DNA of 64,000 bases. Origin: Cellvibrio fontiphilus_A (GTDB lineage Bacteria > Pseudomonadota > Gammaproteobacteria > Pseudomonadales > Cellvibrionaceae). The notes under the pieces were generated by a model that was given only the letters and a program-made list of their open reading frames with translations, was not told the origin of the DNA and made no database searches. Location: the NCBI RefSeq assembly GCF_042646205.1, contig NZ_JBHRTF010000004.1, positions 496,001 to 560,000 on the forward strand, written 5' to 3'. Positions 1 through 7,983 of this stretch are shown piece by piece. The position numbers and the translations under genes were made by a program. Numbering within the stretch: position 1 is the stretch's first letter; every line of letters starts with the position of its first letter.

Positions 1-47
1 CCAGTGGGGCAGTTGTCGCTGTCGGAGCCGGAATCATTTTTCATCAT
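1..47 (-). CDS. HxlR-family transcriptional regulator, N-terminal fragment
   Basis: The reverse strand reads from an ATG at 47-45 (a second ATG follows at once) into MMKNDSGSDSDNCPTG and runs off the window edge. An AAAGG ribosome site lies about 5 bases upstream. HxlR (YtfH-like) regulators carry a conserved Cys-Pro near the N-terminus, which the visible NCP matches. They are often divergent from a ytfG/qorB-type quinone reductase, which is exactly the neighbour here. By analogy it would control that gene from the shared 80-base gap. Only about 15 residues are visible, so the family call rests mostly on context. Confidence 0.5.
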   Translation of the reverse strand, partial: MMKNDSGSDSDNCPT

Positions 48-130
48 ACTTACCTTTTTGTGCGTACTTACTAAAAGTTAGCTTGGCTGTTAGTGTGACA
101 ACTTCTCTCACTGAAATAAAGGAGTTCGTC

Positions 131-985
131 ATGATTGTCGTTACTGGTGCGTCCGGCCAATTGGGCCGTTTTGTGGTTAATGGGTTGTTGCAAAAGGTGC
201 CTGCAGCCGAGTTGGCGGTGGTGGTGCGTTCACCGGAAAAAGTGGCAGATTTTGCGGCGCTGGGGGTGCAGGTGCGCCAGGGCGATTACGACCAGCCAGA
301 AACCCTGGTTGCGGCGTTTAAGGGGGCAGACAAGTTGCTGCTGATTTCGGCTAATGAAATTGGCCGGCGGTTTGCGCAGCACAGCGCTGCGATTGCGGCG
401 GCAAAACAAGCGGGTGTTGGCCAGTTGGTGTACACCAGTTTGTTGCATGCGGATACCTCACCCTTACCGCTGTGCGCCGAGCATGCCCAAACCGAAACAC
501 TGATTCGCGCCTCCGGTATTCCTTTTGTGATCCTGCGCAATGGTTGGTACACCGAAAATTATGTGGCCGGGGTGAGTTCAGCATTGCAGTTGGGCGCTGT
601 GTACGGCAGTGCGGGCGAGGGGCGCATTAGCTCGGCTGCCTGTGCCGATTACGCAGCGGCCGCTGTCGCTGTACTGACGCAGGAGAATCACAGCGGGAAA
701 GTCTACGAATTGGCGGGCGATGAAAGTTATTCGCTGGCTGAATTTGCCGCGGAAATCGCCCTGCACTCCGGCAAAAATATTGTGTACCAGAATTTACCCG
801 AGGCTGATTTTAAAGCCGCCTTGGTGGGGGCAGGTATGCCGGAATGGCTGGCAACACTTTTGTCTGAATCCGATGTGGGTGCATCCAAAGGTGGGTTGTT
901 TGATGACGGTCATCAGCTCAGCCAATTAATTGGTCGTCCGACAACATCATGGAAAGAGCAGGTCAACAATGCAGTGAATGCGTAA
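131..985 (+). CDS. qorB: NAD(P)H:quinone oxidoreductase, NmrA/SDR family (QorB/YtfG-like)
   Basis: A 284-residue single-domain Rossmann protein, the usual length for YtfG/QorB. The N-terminus MIVVTGASGQLGRFV carries the GxxGxxG dinucleotide site, followed by the NmrA-like core. The family reduces quinones with NADPH in the cytoplasm, and a role in quinone or electrophile stress is inferred. The start at 131 is preferred over an earlier in-frame codon at 83 because it has a GGAG ribosome site 7 bases upstream and begins directly with the first beta strand. The divergent HxlR-type gene is the probable redox-sensing regulator, as in the E. coli ytfG/ytfH pair. Specific substrate is not visible. 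Confidence 0.85.
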   Translation: MIVVTGASGQLGRFVVNGLLQKVPAAELAVVVRSPEKVADFAALGVQVRQGDYDQPETLVAAFKGADKLLLISANEIGRRFAQHSAAIAAAKQAGVGQLVYTSLLHADTSPLPLCAEHAQTETLIRASGIPFVILRNGWYTENYVAGVSSALQLGAVYGSAGEGRISSAACADYAAAAVAVLTQENHSGKVYELAGDESYSLAEFAAEIALHSGKNIVYQNLPEADFKAALVGAGMPEWLATLLSESDVGASKGGLFDDGHQLSQLIGRPTTSWKEQVNNAVNA

Positions 986-1060
986 TTATGTTGCGCACCA
1001 ACCAACAGGGCAACAGGGCGCCAGTTGGCGCCCTGTTGGAAATATTTTATTGCGGTAACA

Positions 1061-2056
1061 CTATTTTGCTTTGGGGGCGGCTTTAACCCTCGCGGCAAAA
1101 TCACTCACGCCCTGTGCCGTGCGCTGCACTTTTTGGATGGTGCCGTCCTCATTAAACGTTAAATATTCGGCGGTGCTGTAGCGCTGTTTTTTGTGGCAGC
1201 TAGAGGACTCGTCTTTTAACCAGCGGTGATAAAACAAAATCCATTGACCTTTGTACTCCACAATGGAGTGATGGTTATTGGCGTTGTTCTCTTCATCCAT
1301 AATCACGCCCTGATATTTCCAGGGGCCTTTGGGCGATGTGGCGGTGTAATAGCTGAGCACGCGGTTATTTTCCGGCATGGTGAAGTAATAAATGCCCTTG
1401 CGTTTAAAGATCCAGGGGCCTTCCATTTTGGGCTCGTAACCGCCCATATCCATCTTGTAAAAATCGCCCTTGATACTGCGCATATCGTCGGCCATTTCCA
1501 CTACCTGGTAGTCGCTGTTCATGCCGTGGAAATACAAATAGGCTTTGCCATCATCGTCGATAAACATGCTCGGGTCGTTGGCATAGGGCGTGCGCCACAG
1601 GGGCGCGTCGATCATGTCTTTGAAGGGGCCGGTGGGGGAATCGCTCTCGGCTATGCCTATGCCCATCCACTTGGTGCTTTTTTCCGGGTTTACCCGGTCT
1701 TTAAACCCGGTGCCGGCGGGGAACACCAAATAATATTTGCCGTTTTTGTAAACCGCATCGGGCGCCCAGGCGTAATTGTCTGCCCAGCTCAATTGTTCCA
1801 ACGAAAAAATAGCGCCGTGTGCGGTCCAATTCACCAAGTCGGTGGAGGAGAAGGCATGCCAGTCTTTCATGTGGAAATCGGCTTGGCATTCCTCATCGTG
1901 TGAGGTGTAAAGGTACAGCTTGCCATCGGCCCAAACGCGCGCGGAAGGATCTGCAGTTTTGATATTGCTGCCAAAGTTGAGTGGGTTTTGTGCGCAGGCA
2001 ACAGCGGCGCCAAGGCTTAGGCACAGGGCGGTGGCGGCTTTCAGAATGTTGTTCAT
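1061..2056 (-). CDS. Secreted glycoside hydrolase family 43 (probable arabinan/arabinoxylan-active enzyme)
   Basis: A 331-residue protein with a signal peptide (about 1-22, ending AVACA) and one five-bladed propeller domain. The GH43 catalytic triad is visible: base Asp36 in TADPSA, pKa-modulating Asp161 in ANDPSMF, and acid Glu212 in KMEGP. WAPD (Asp100) and FSSTDLVNW are further family marks. GH43 members are exo- or endo-acting on alpha-arabinosyl or beta-xylosyl links, with inversion. Subfamily, and so substrate, cannot be fixed by eye; arabinofuranosidase or arabinanase is most likely. No carbohydrate-binding module is attached. It is a lone gene convergent with the quinone reductase gene. 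Confidence 0.8.
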   Translation of the reverse strand: MNNILKAATALCLSLGAAVACAQNPLNFGSNIKTADPSARVWADGKLYLYTSHDEECQADFHMKDWHAFSSTDLVNWTAHGAIFSLEQLSWADNYAWAPDAVYKNGKYYLVFPAGTGFKDRVNPEKSTKWMGIGIAESDSPTGPFKDMIDAPLWRTPYANDPSMFIDDDGKAYLYFHGMNSDYQVVEMADDMRSIKGDFYKMDMGGYEPKMEGPWIFKRKGIYYFTMPENNRVLSYYTATSPKGPWKYQGVIMDEENNANNHHSIVEYKGQWILFYHRWLKDESSSCHKKQRYSTAEYLTFNEDGTIQKVQRTAQGVSDFAARVKAAPKAK

Positions 2057-2306
2057 GGTTATTGTTCCACAGCAGTGAATTTCACTGACCGATAACCATG
2101 CCGATGGGTTGATGTTGTTGTGCCCGGCGACTTGGCGCCAAACTTATAATAGTTAAATTAACCATAACATGGGGTGGCACTTTTTCCAAACGCTGGGAAA
2201 TGTGTTGATGGGTTTAGTTTTGTTAAATCGGCTTTTTTCTGACCAAGGCTGGTGGGATTATCGAGCGAATTGCTGGTGCACTACTCGACAACGCGGATGC
2301 TTGTTT

Positions 2307-3398
2307 ATGTCTACCCAGTTTTATCACTTACTGGCCAGCTGGCTGCCGCTGAAAGACCAGGCCAATTGGGTGCTGGGCGCGGTGATTGATACCCGCGGTT
2401 CGGTGTATCGCAAAACCGGTGCGCTGATGCTGCTGAGTGATGCCGGCCATCAGCTGGGTATGTTGAGCGGTGGCTGCATTGAATCCGATCTGTTGTTGCA
2501 AGCGCGCAAGGTAATTGCGCTGGGCAAGTCGCGGCGGATTATTTACGACGCCAGCGATGACACCAACATTGCCTGGCGCTTGGGCATAGGTTGTGGCGGC
2601 GCAGCGGAAATTCTTCTGCATCCCTGTAATGCCGCTAATGATTACCTGCAATTGCCCGCGCTGTTTGGTTGTCTGCAACAACAGTTCGCCTGCGAATTGG
2701 AATTGCAACTGGATAAACCGCGCGCGCGTTTTAATGCCTGCCTGCGCGATTTCTCCCGTCGCCAACATGGTGCCTTGCGGCGCAGCCCGGCGGATAACAG
2801 CGACATGCCGGGCGACAGCCAAATACTCTCCACCCTCATCAACCCGCTGCCGCATTTATTGGTGCTGGGCAGCGGCGCAGATTTAATTCCCCTGTGCCAA
2901 TTGGCGCTGGTATTGGGCTGGCGCGTGACTCTGGCCGATGCGCGTTTGAATGCAGCCAAGCGCGATAATTTTCCCGCGCAAATAGAAGCGCTGAATCTGG
3001 CGGTTGCCGACCTAAATGCCGAGTTATTACAGCGGGTCGATGGGGTAGTTATTGCCCATCACAATCTGCGCCTGGATGCGGCGGCCATTGCAGCATTACA
3101 GTCAATGCAATTGTCCAACCCCTACATAGGTTTACTCGGGCCAGCCAAGCGCAAGGCCGACGTGCTGGCCGCTGCCGGGTTAACCGAAGCCGAACTGCGT
3201 TACCCCATTGCCGGGCCTATGGGCCTGGCCTTGGGGGGCGATTTGCCCGAGAGCATTGCGCTCTCGGTATTGGCCGAGTGCCACGCCAGAATTTACGGTA
3301 GCAGTGCCCAGCCTTTGGGTGTTGTGGCGGCCCTTGGTCATTGTCATTCCGAGCTTGCATCCATCAACCAGATAATTAGCGAGGTGCGCCATGAATAA
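2307..3398 (+). CDS. XdhC/CoxI-family molybdenum hydroxylase maturation factor
   Basis: A 363-residue protein. The N-terminal XdhC/CoxI domain has VLGAVIDTRGSVYRKTGA and MLSGGCIESDL. The C-terminal Rossmann-like XdhC_C domain starts near LLVLGSGADLIPL and has YIGLLGPAKRK and PIAGPMGLALGG. Proteins of this kind bind molybdopterin cytosine or guanine dinucleotide, assist sulfuration, and insert the cofactor into xanthine-dehydrogenase-family enzymes. The start at 2307 fits the domain edge; its ribosome site is weak and an upstream in-frame start at 2169 cannot be excluded. It overlaps the next gene by 8 bases, so it heads a four-gene operon with the enzyme subunits it should mature. Confidence 0.85.
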   Translation: MSTQFYHLLASWLPLKDQANWVLGAVIDTRGSVYRKTGALMLLSDAGHQLGMLSGGCIESDLLLQARKVIALGKSRRIIYDASDDTNIAWRLGIGCGGAAEILLHPCNAANDYLQLPALFGCLQQQFACELELQLDKPRARFNACLRDFSRRQHGALRRSPADNSDMPGDSQILSTLINPLPHLLVLGSGADLIPLCQLALVLGWRVTLADARLNAAKRDNFPAQIEALNLAVADLNAELLQRVDGVVIAHHNLRLDAAAIAALQSMQLSNPYIGLLGPAKRKADVLAAAGLTEAELRYPIAGPMGLALGGDLPESIALSVLAECHARIYGSSAQPLGVVAALGHCHSELASINQIISEVRHE

Positions 3399-4017
3399 TT
3401 CAACCCACGCGCTGGACTGCCTGATTTTAGCGGCGGGCAATGCCAGCCGTTTTGGCAGCTGTAAACAATTGGCCGATTGGAAGGGCCAGCCCCTGTTAGC
3501 GGCGACTATCGCCGCCGCGCGCCAGCTCAACCCGGCGCGTATTCTGGTGGTGGGCGGTGCTTTTTATCCGCAGTTATTGCAGGCGCTGCCGGCGCTGAAC
3601 TCCAGCGCGGGCAAAGGCTGTAACACGCCGGTGGAGTTGCTGGAATTTCGCGCCTGGAATTTGGGTTTGGGGCACTCGCTCGCGCACGCCATTAAACATT
3701 TACAAAACAGCAATCCGGTTCTGGTGTTGTTGGGCGATCAACCTTTGGTAAGCGCGCAGGATCTGCAAAATTTGTATCGCCACTGGTGCGCCCAGCCAGA
3801 AAAAATCGCCTGCGCCAGTTTTGCCAACACCCTCGGTGTGCCTGCGCTATTTCCCGCACACTTTAAAGCGCGTTTGTATGAGAGTCGCGGTGATCGCGGT
3901 GCAAAAAATATCTTGCTGCGCTATCGCAATCAGGTAATGCCTGTGGCTATGCCTTCGGCAGAGTTTGATGTAGATACACCGGCTGATCTCTCCAAATATT
4001 TACGCAAAGCGGTGTAG
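3391..4017 (+). CDS. mocA: Molybdenum cofactor nucleotidyltransferase, MocA/MobA-like
   Basis: A 208-residue NTP transferase. The N-terminal nucleotide-binding signature is LILAAGNASRFGSCKQL, with the Gly-rich loop and downstream Lys typical of MocA. VLVLLGDQPLVSAQDL carries the acidic metal-binding residues, and GDRGAKNILL with EFDVDTPADL are typical C-terminal motifs. MocA joins CMP to molybdopterin to make the MCD cofactor used by xanthine-dehydrogenase-type enzymes. It sits between an XdhC-like gene and the 2Fe-2S/Mo subunits, overlapping the former by 8 bases, so it probably supplies cofactor to the enzyme encoded downstream. GTP-using MobA is less likely from the sequence pattern and context. 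Confidence 0.8.
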   Translation: MNNSTHALDCLILAAGNASRFGSCKQLADWKGQPLLAATIAAARQLNPARILVVGGAFYPQLLQALPALNSSAGKGCNTPVELLEFRAWNLGLGHSLAHAIKHLQNSNPVLVLLGDQPLVSAQDLQNLYRHWCAQPEKIACASFANTLGVPALFPAHFKARLYESRGDRGAKNILLRYRNQVMPVAMPSAEFDVDTPADLSKYLRKAV

Positions 4018-4079
4018 CTAATGCGGCAATGCCAATAACACCGCCATCTTGAATTGATTTTTCCGCCAAGGAGCTACCC

Positions 4080-4544
4080 ATGATTTCACTGACGATCAAT
4101 GGAAAAGAACAACAGCTGGACCTAGACCCGGACACCCCACTGCTCTGGGCGCTGCGCGATGAATTGCAGCTGACCGGCACCAAACTCGGCTGTGGTATGG
4201 CGCTCTGCGGCGCTTGCACTGTGCATATGAATGGCAGCCCGGTGCGCGCTTGCAGCCTGCCTATTTCGGCAGCGGCGGGCGCAACCATCGAAACCATCGA
4301 GGGAATTAATTCGCCTGCCTTTCAAGCGGTGCAGCAAGCCTGGCGCGAGCTGGATGTAGTCCAGTGCGGCTACTGCCAGTCGGGCCAAATTATGTCGGCC
4401 ACGGCGTTGCTTCAAGGCAATAAAAACCCCAGCGATGCGCAAATCGATGCGGCTATGGGGGGCAACCTCTGCCGCTGTGCCACCTATCATCGTATTCGCG
4501 GAGCGATTCATCACGCCGCCAAAAATCTGGGAGGTAAAGCCTGA
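4080..4544 (+). CDS. iorA: 2Fe-2S subunit of a xanthine-dehydrogenase-family enzyme (IorA-like)
   Basis: A 154-residue protein with an N-terminal plant-type ferredoxin domain (CGMALCGACTVHM) and a C-terminal helical 2Fe-2S domain (CGYCQSGQIM and CRCATYHRI). This is the standard two-cluster small subunit of isoquinoline 1-oxidoreductase and related aldehyde dehydrogenases. It passes electrons from the Mo centre to an acceptor. No FAD subunit gene lies nearby, which fits the Ior-type two-subunit form that uses a cytochrome or quinone acceptor. An AGGAG-like ribosome site precedes the ATG. Its stop overlaps the next start (TGATG). Confidence 0.9.
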   Translation: MISLTINGKEQQLDLDPDTPLLWALRDELQLTGTKLGCGMALCGACTVHMNGSPVRACSLPISAAAGATIETIEGINSPAFQAVQQAWRELDVVQCGYCQSGQIMSATALLQGNKNPSDAQIDAAMGGNLCRCATYHRIRGAIHHAAKNLGGKA

Positions 4545-6745
4545 TGAACTTCCTGAAACGCCAAGCAATAACTGAACAGAAAAATGCAGCGACCAATGTA
4601 TCGCGCCGCGATTTTTTACAGGCCATGGGTATAGGCGGTGGCCTGTTAATGGGCAGCGGTTTTATCGCGGGTAGCGCATCCGTTTCTGCGGCCGATAACA
4701 CGCCGGCTATGGCAAGTGGCGACACACCATTTTTTAATGCCTTCGTAAAAATAGCGCCGGATAACACCGTCACTATTTTGGTAAAACATTTGGATATGGG
4801 GCAGGGTGTGAGCACCGGCTTGACTGCCGTTGTCGCCGAAGAATTGGGCGCACGCTGGGAGCAAATGCAGTGGGAATTTGCCCCCGCCGATGCCAGCCAG
4901 TACAACAATTTATTTTGGGGGCCAACCCAAGGCACCGGCGGTTCATCGTCGATTGCCAACTCCTGGATGCAGTTGCGCCAGATGGGCGCCGCCGCGCGCG
5001 AAATGCTTGTCGCTGCGGCCGCTGCTGAATGGAAAGTGCCGGCCAGTGAAATCAAAGTCAACGCAGGGATTATTTCCCACGGCCAGCGCAAGGCAGAATT
5101 TGGTGCCCTCGCCGCAAAAGCGGCCACTATGCCGGTGCCGGAAAAGCCAGCGCTTAAAGACCCAAAAGAATTTCAATTAATTGGCAAAAATATTCCGCGC
5201 AAAGACAGCCTTGAAAAAACCAATGGCACCGCGGTGTACACCCAGGATATCCAGTTGCCCGGCATGCTGACCGCGCTGGTGGTCTACCCGCCCAAAATGT
5301 ACGGCAAGGTAAAAAAAGTGGATGCTGCGAAAGCCAAGGCATCGCCCGGCGTAGTGGCGGTGGTGGAATTCCCGCGCGGTGTTGCCGTGGTTGCCGAGAA
5401 TTTTTGGGCCGCACAAAAGGCGCGCAAATTAATTCAGGTGGACTGGGATTTATCGGCGAGTGAAACCCGCAGCAGCAGCGAATTATTTGCTGCCGCCCAT
5501 GCGCTCGCGGAAAAGCCCGGCACGTCGGTAAAAACCAACGGCGATGCGGCAGCCGCCCTTGCCAAGGCCGACAAGGTATTAAGCGCATCCTATGAATTGC
5601 CCTACCTGACACACGCGGCGATTGAACCGATCAATTGCGTGGTGAAAGTAGAAAAAAATCACTGCGAGTTGTGGTTTGCCTGCCAAATGCCCACGGTGGA
5701 TCAGCAGGAGGTGGCCGCCGCCACGGGTTTGAAACCTGCGCAGGTAAAAATTAATACCCTCTATGCCGGCGGCAGTTTTGGTCGCCGCGCCTGCCCCAGC
5801 GACTACGTGGTAGATGCTGCCAATATCGCCAAACAACTGCCCGGGCGGGCGGTAAAAATGCTCTGGACGCGGGAGGATGAAATCCTCAACGGTCGCTACC
5901 GGCCCATGGCGGTACACCATATTAAAGGTGCGGTATCTGCAGAGGGCAAAGCCATCGCCTGGCAGCATCACGCCGTGGCCCAGGCCATTCTGCGCGGCAC
6001 GCCCTTTGAGGGCATGATCAAGGGCGCGGTGGATGGCACAGTCGCCGAGGGCATAGAGGATATGCATTACGCGATTCCAAATTTACACGTTGCGGCCACA
6101 GAGCTGCCGGTGAAATTATCTACCCTCTGGTGGCGTTCGGTGGGCCATTCCGGCAATGCTTTTGTGGTGGAAACTTTTGTCGATCAGCTCGCCAAAGCGG
6201 CTGAGCAAGATCCGGTGGCATTTCGCCGCGAGCTGCTCGCCAGTGAACCGCGCGCCTTGGGCGTTTTAAATTTGGCGGCGCAAAAAAGTGAGTGGAATAA
6301 AAAATTACCCGCCGGTGTCAGCCGCGGAATTGCGGTGCATAAATCCTTTGGCACCTGGGTGGCGCAGGTGGCAGAAGTGCGTATCAATGCGGATAAAACC
6401 TTTAAGGTGGAGCGTGTGGTCTGCGCCGTGGATTGCGGTGTGGCGATTACGCCTGATGTGATCCGCGCGCAAATGGAAGGCGGCATTGGTATGGGCTTAA
6501 GTGCAGCGTTGGGCGAAGCCATCACCCTGAACAAAGGCGCGGTGGAGCAGAGCAACTTCCACAATTACCCGCTGTTGCGCATTAGCGATATGCCCAAGGT
6601 AGAAGTACACATTGTGCCTTCGGCGGAAATGCCCTCGGGCGTGGGTGAGCCGGGTTTGCCGCCTATTGCCGGCGCTGTCGCCAACGCGTTATTTGCTGCA
6701 ACCGGAAAAACTTACACGCGTTTACCCTTGGGCAATAAAGCGTAA
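4544..6745 (+). CDS. iorB: Molybdopterin-binding subunit, isoquinoline 1-oxidoreductase-like (IorB-like)
   Basis: A 733-residue large subunit. A twin-arginine motif (SRRDFLQ, about residues 20-26) followed by a hydrophobic stretch suggests Tat export as a folded complex together with the small subunit. GTGGSSSI, GGSFGRRA and GVGEPGLPP are molybdopterin and active-site loops; Glu702 in the last corresponds to the catalytic Glu of the xanthine oxidase family. The real substrate (N-heterocycle or aldehyde) cannot be read from the sequence, and the isoquinoline name reflects the closest family only. It is the last gene of the operon and is followed by a strong intrinsic terminator. Confidence 0.85.
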   Translation: MNFLKRQAITEQKNAATNVSRRDFLQAMGIGGGLLMGSGFIAGSASVSAADNTPAMASGDTPFFNAFVKIAPDNTVTILVKHLDMGQGVSTGLTAVVAEELGARWEQMQWEFAPADASQYNNLFWGPTQGTGGSSSIANSWMQLRQMGAAAREMLVAAAAAEWKVPASEIKVNAGIISHGQRKAEFGALAAKAATMPVPEKPALKDPKEFQLIGKNIPRKDSLEKTNGTAVYTQDIQLPGMLTALVVYPPKMYGKVKKVDAAKAKASPGVVAVVEFPRGVAVVAENFWAAQKARKLIQVDWDLSASETRSSSELFAAAHALAEKPGTSVKTNGDAAAALAKADKVLSASYELPYLTHAAIEPINCVVKVEKNHCELWFACQMPTVDQQEVAAATGLKPAQVKINTLYAGGSFGRRACPSDYVVDAANIAKQLPGRAVKMLWTREDEILNGRYRPMAVHHIKGAVSAEGKAIAWQHHAVAQAILRGTPFEGMIKGAVDGTVAEGIEDMHYAIPNLHVAATELPVKLSTLWWRSVGHSGNAFVVETFVDQLAKAAEQDPVAFRRELLASEPRALGVLNLAAQKSEWNKKLPAGVSRGIAVHKSFGTWVAQVAEVRINADKTFKVERVVCAVDCGVAITPDVIRAQMEGGIGMGLSAALGEAITLNKGAVEQSNFHNYPLLRISDMPKVEVHIVPSAEMPSGVGEPGLPPIAGAVANALFAATGKTYTRLPLGNKA

Positions 6746-6766
6746 TTTTCAAAGCGCTGAAATAAA

Positions 6767-6802
6767 AATGCCGCTGGCGGTTTCGCCAGCGGCATTTTTT
6801 TT
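6767..6802 (+). terminator. Intrinsic terminator of the molybdenum hydroxylase operon
   Basis: Arms GCCGCTGGCG (6770-6779) and CGCCAGCGGC (6784-6793) form a perfect 10-bp GC-rich stem with a GTTT loop, followed by a run of eight T. An A-run on the 5' side also makes it partly bidirectional. It lies 25 bases after the iorB-like stop. Confidence 0.9.
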
Positions 6803-6829
6803 GATGTGTTTTTTGATGTGTTTTTTGAA
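6795..6829. repeat. Short T-rich tandem repeat
   Basis: TTTTTTGATGTG occurs twice in tandem with a third partial copy (TTTTTTGAAT), directly after the terminator hairpin. It is probably slippage of the terminator T-tract, lengthening the U-rich tail. No coding role is seen. Confidence 0.6.
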
Positions 6830-6890
6830 TTATGTTTGAAAATGTTGGTGCAGTTTTTAATTCAAATCATGGCGCCGTTTTTAGTGCAAA

Positions 6891-7835
6891 TTAGTTAATG
6901 GCGGCGACCGGGCGCAAGTTGGCGGTAATGTCATTGCTGCTAACTTTTGTGCGCGCAATGCTACTCAAATTTTGCAATTGGTTGATTACATCCTCGGCGA
7001 GCCAACTGACGGAAGGATCGCTGTGGTTGCGCAGTTTTTCTACCAGGTAAATATGGCTTTGGTTGCCGGTCGCACGTAGCGCCAAGAGCGCATCCAGTTT
7101 TACGCCGGAGTCTTCATCATCCAACAGTGGCGCTATGGCATTGGCGGCATTGGCATAACCGGTTTTGGCCAGTTCTACCAGCGCTTGCTGGCGGGTTTGT
7201 GCGGATTCGCTATTGAGTTTGGGTTGCAGGCTGGTGATATGTTGCTCCAGCAGGCGGTTATCGCCCCGTGCAGACATAATCTGCGCGGCCACACGTTTTA
7301 ATTCATCGCTCTGTTGTTGCTGGTAGAGCGTATCCAATTCATGGTCGGGCAAGAGTTCGGTATTGCCTGCGAGGTAGGCCAGGCTCTGGCTCACCAGCGC
7401 CACCGTTTCCACCGAGTTATTGGTTTGCAGTAAATCGCGCACCTTGCTACTAAACGGGCGCGGGTCGCGCTCGGAGACTGTGCTTAAATCTTTAATCAGT
7501 TGATCGCTGTTAATTTGGTTGTCACTGCTGGTGTTGTCAGTTGCAGTAGTCGTTAATTCGCTCTTGGCGCCGGCCATCAATTCAGGCGATTTTTGTTGTT
7601 GCATGTTGCCGGTATTTTCCCGGTTTTGTGCGAATGCAAAATCCGCTGCAGCACTGCGCGGTTGTTTGTGTTGCGCCAATAAAAATTCCAGATGCACAAT
7701 TTTATTTTCCAAATCGCGAATGGTTTGTTTGTGTGTCTGGCTATCGCTGGTGACCTGCAACGTGGTGTAGGTGATAAACGCACCTGCCAGTGCAGCAAAC
7801 AGTGTGGGTATGGAAAAAAGCGCGGCAGTTTTCAT
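6891..7835 (-). CDS. Membrane-anchored protein with HEAT-like repeats, function unknown
   Basis: A 314-residue protein I do not recognise by family. Residues 1-25 form a hydrophobic signal anchor (LFSIPTLFAALAGAFITYTTL). A probable coiled coil of about 30 residues follows (TIRDLENKIVHLEFLLAQ), then a polar linker. The C-terminal half has HEAT/armadillo-type helical pairs (QALVELAKTGYANAANAIAPLL, LDALLALRATGNQSHIYLVEKL), suggesting a periplasmic protein-binding scaffold. The ATG has a strong AAGGGGA ribosome site. It lies just after a GH11 xylanase gene on the same strand, with a 148-base gap, so cotranscription is possible but unproven. No catalytic motif is seen. Confidence 0.7.
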   Translation of the reverse strand: MKTAALFSIPTLFAALAGAFITYTTLQVTSDSQTHKQTIRDLENKIVHLEFLLAQHKQPRSAAADFAFAQNRENTGNMQQQKSPELMAGAKSELTTTATDNTSSDNQINSDQLIKDLSTVSERDPRPFSSKVRDLLQTNNSVETVALVSQSLAYLAGNTELLPDHELDTLYQQQQSDELKRVAAQIMSARGDNRLLEQHITSLQPKLNSESAQTRQQALVELAKTGYANAANAIAPLLDDEDSGVKLDALLALRATGNQSHIYLVEKLRNHSDPSVSWLAEDVINQLQNLSSIARTKVSSNDITANLRPVAAIN

Positions 7836-7878
7836 GGTAAATCCCCTTGTTGTTATTGTTTGTGGTTTATGGATTTTG

Positions 7879-7922
7879 TTGTTGATGGTTTATCAATTTA
7901 TTGTTGATTGTTTATAAATTTG
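7879..7922. repeat. Tandem 22-bp AT-rich duplication
   Basis: Two adjacent 22-base units start TTGTTGATGGTTTATCAA and TTGTTGATTGTTTATAAA, 19 of 22 identical. A degenerate third copy may lie just upstream. They sit between the GH11 and HEAT-like genes. No known function. Confidence 0.6.
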
Positions 7923-7983
7923 TTGTCAGCAAAGGGGCAGAGTGCCTGCCCCTTGCGTGTGGTGTTGGCTAGCCGTTAAAAAA

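Noticed and set aside
1226..1903. 225-codon open frame on the + strand inside the GH43 gene
   Set aside because: Antisense to a gene with intact catalytic motifs and signal peptide; no ribosome site and no domain.
2145..2150. TATAAT as a promoter for the XdhC operon
   Set aside because: The hexamer is perfect but no -35 element lies at suitable spacing, so it is not called.
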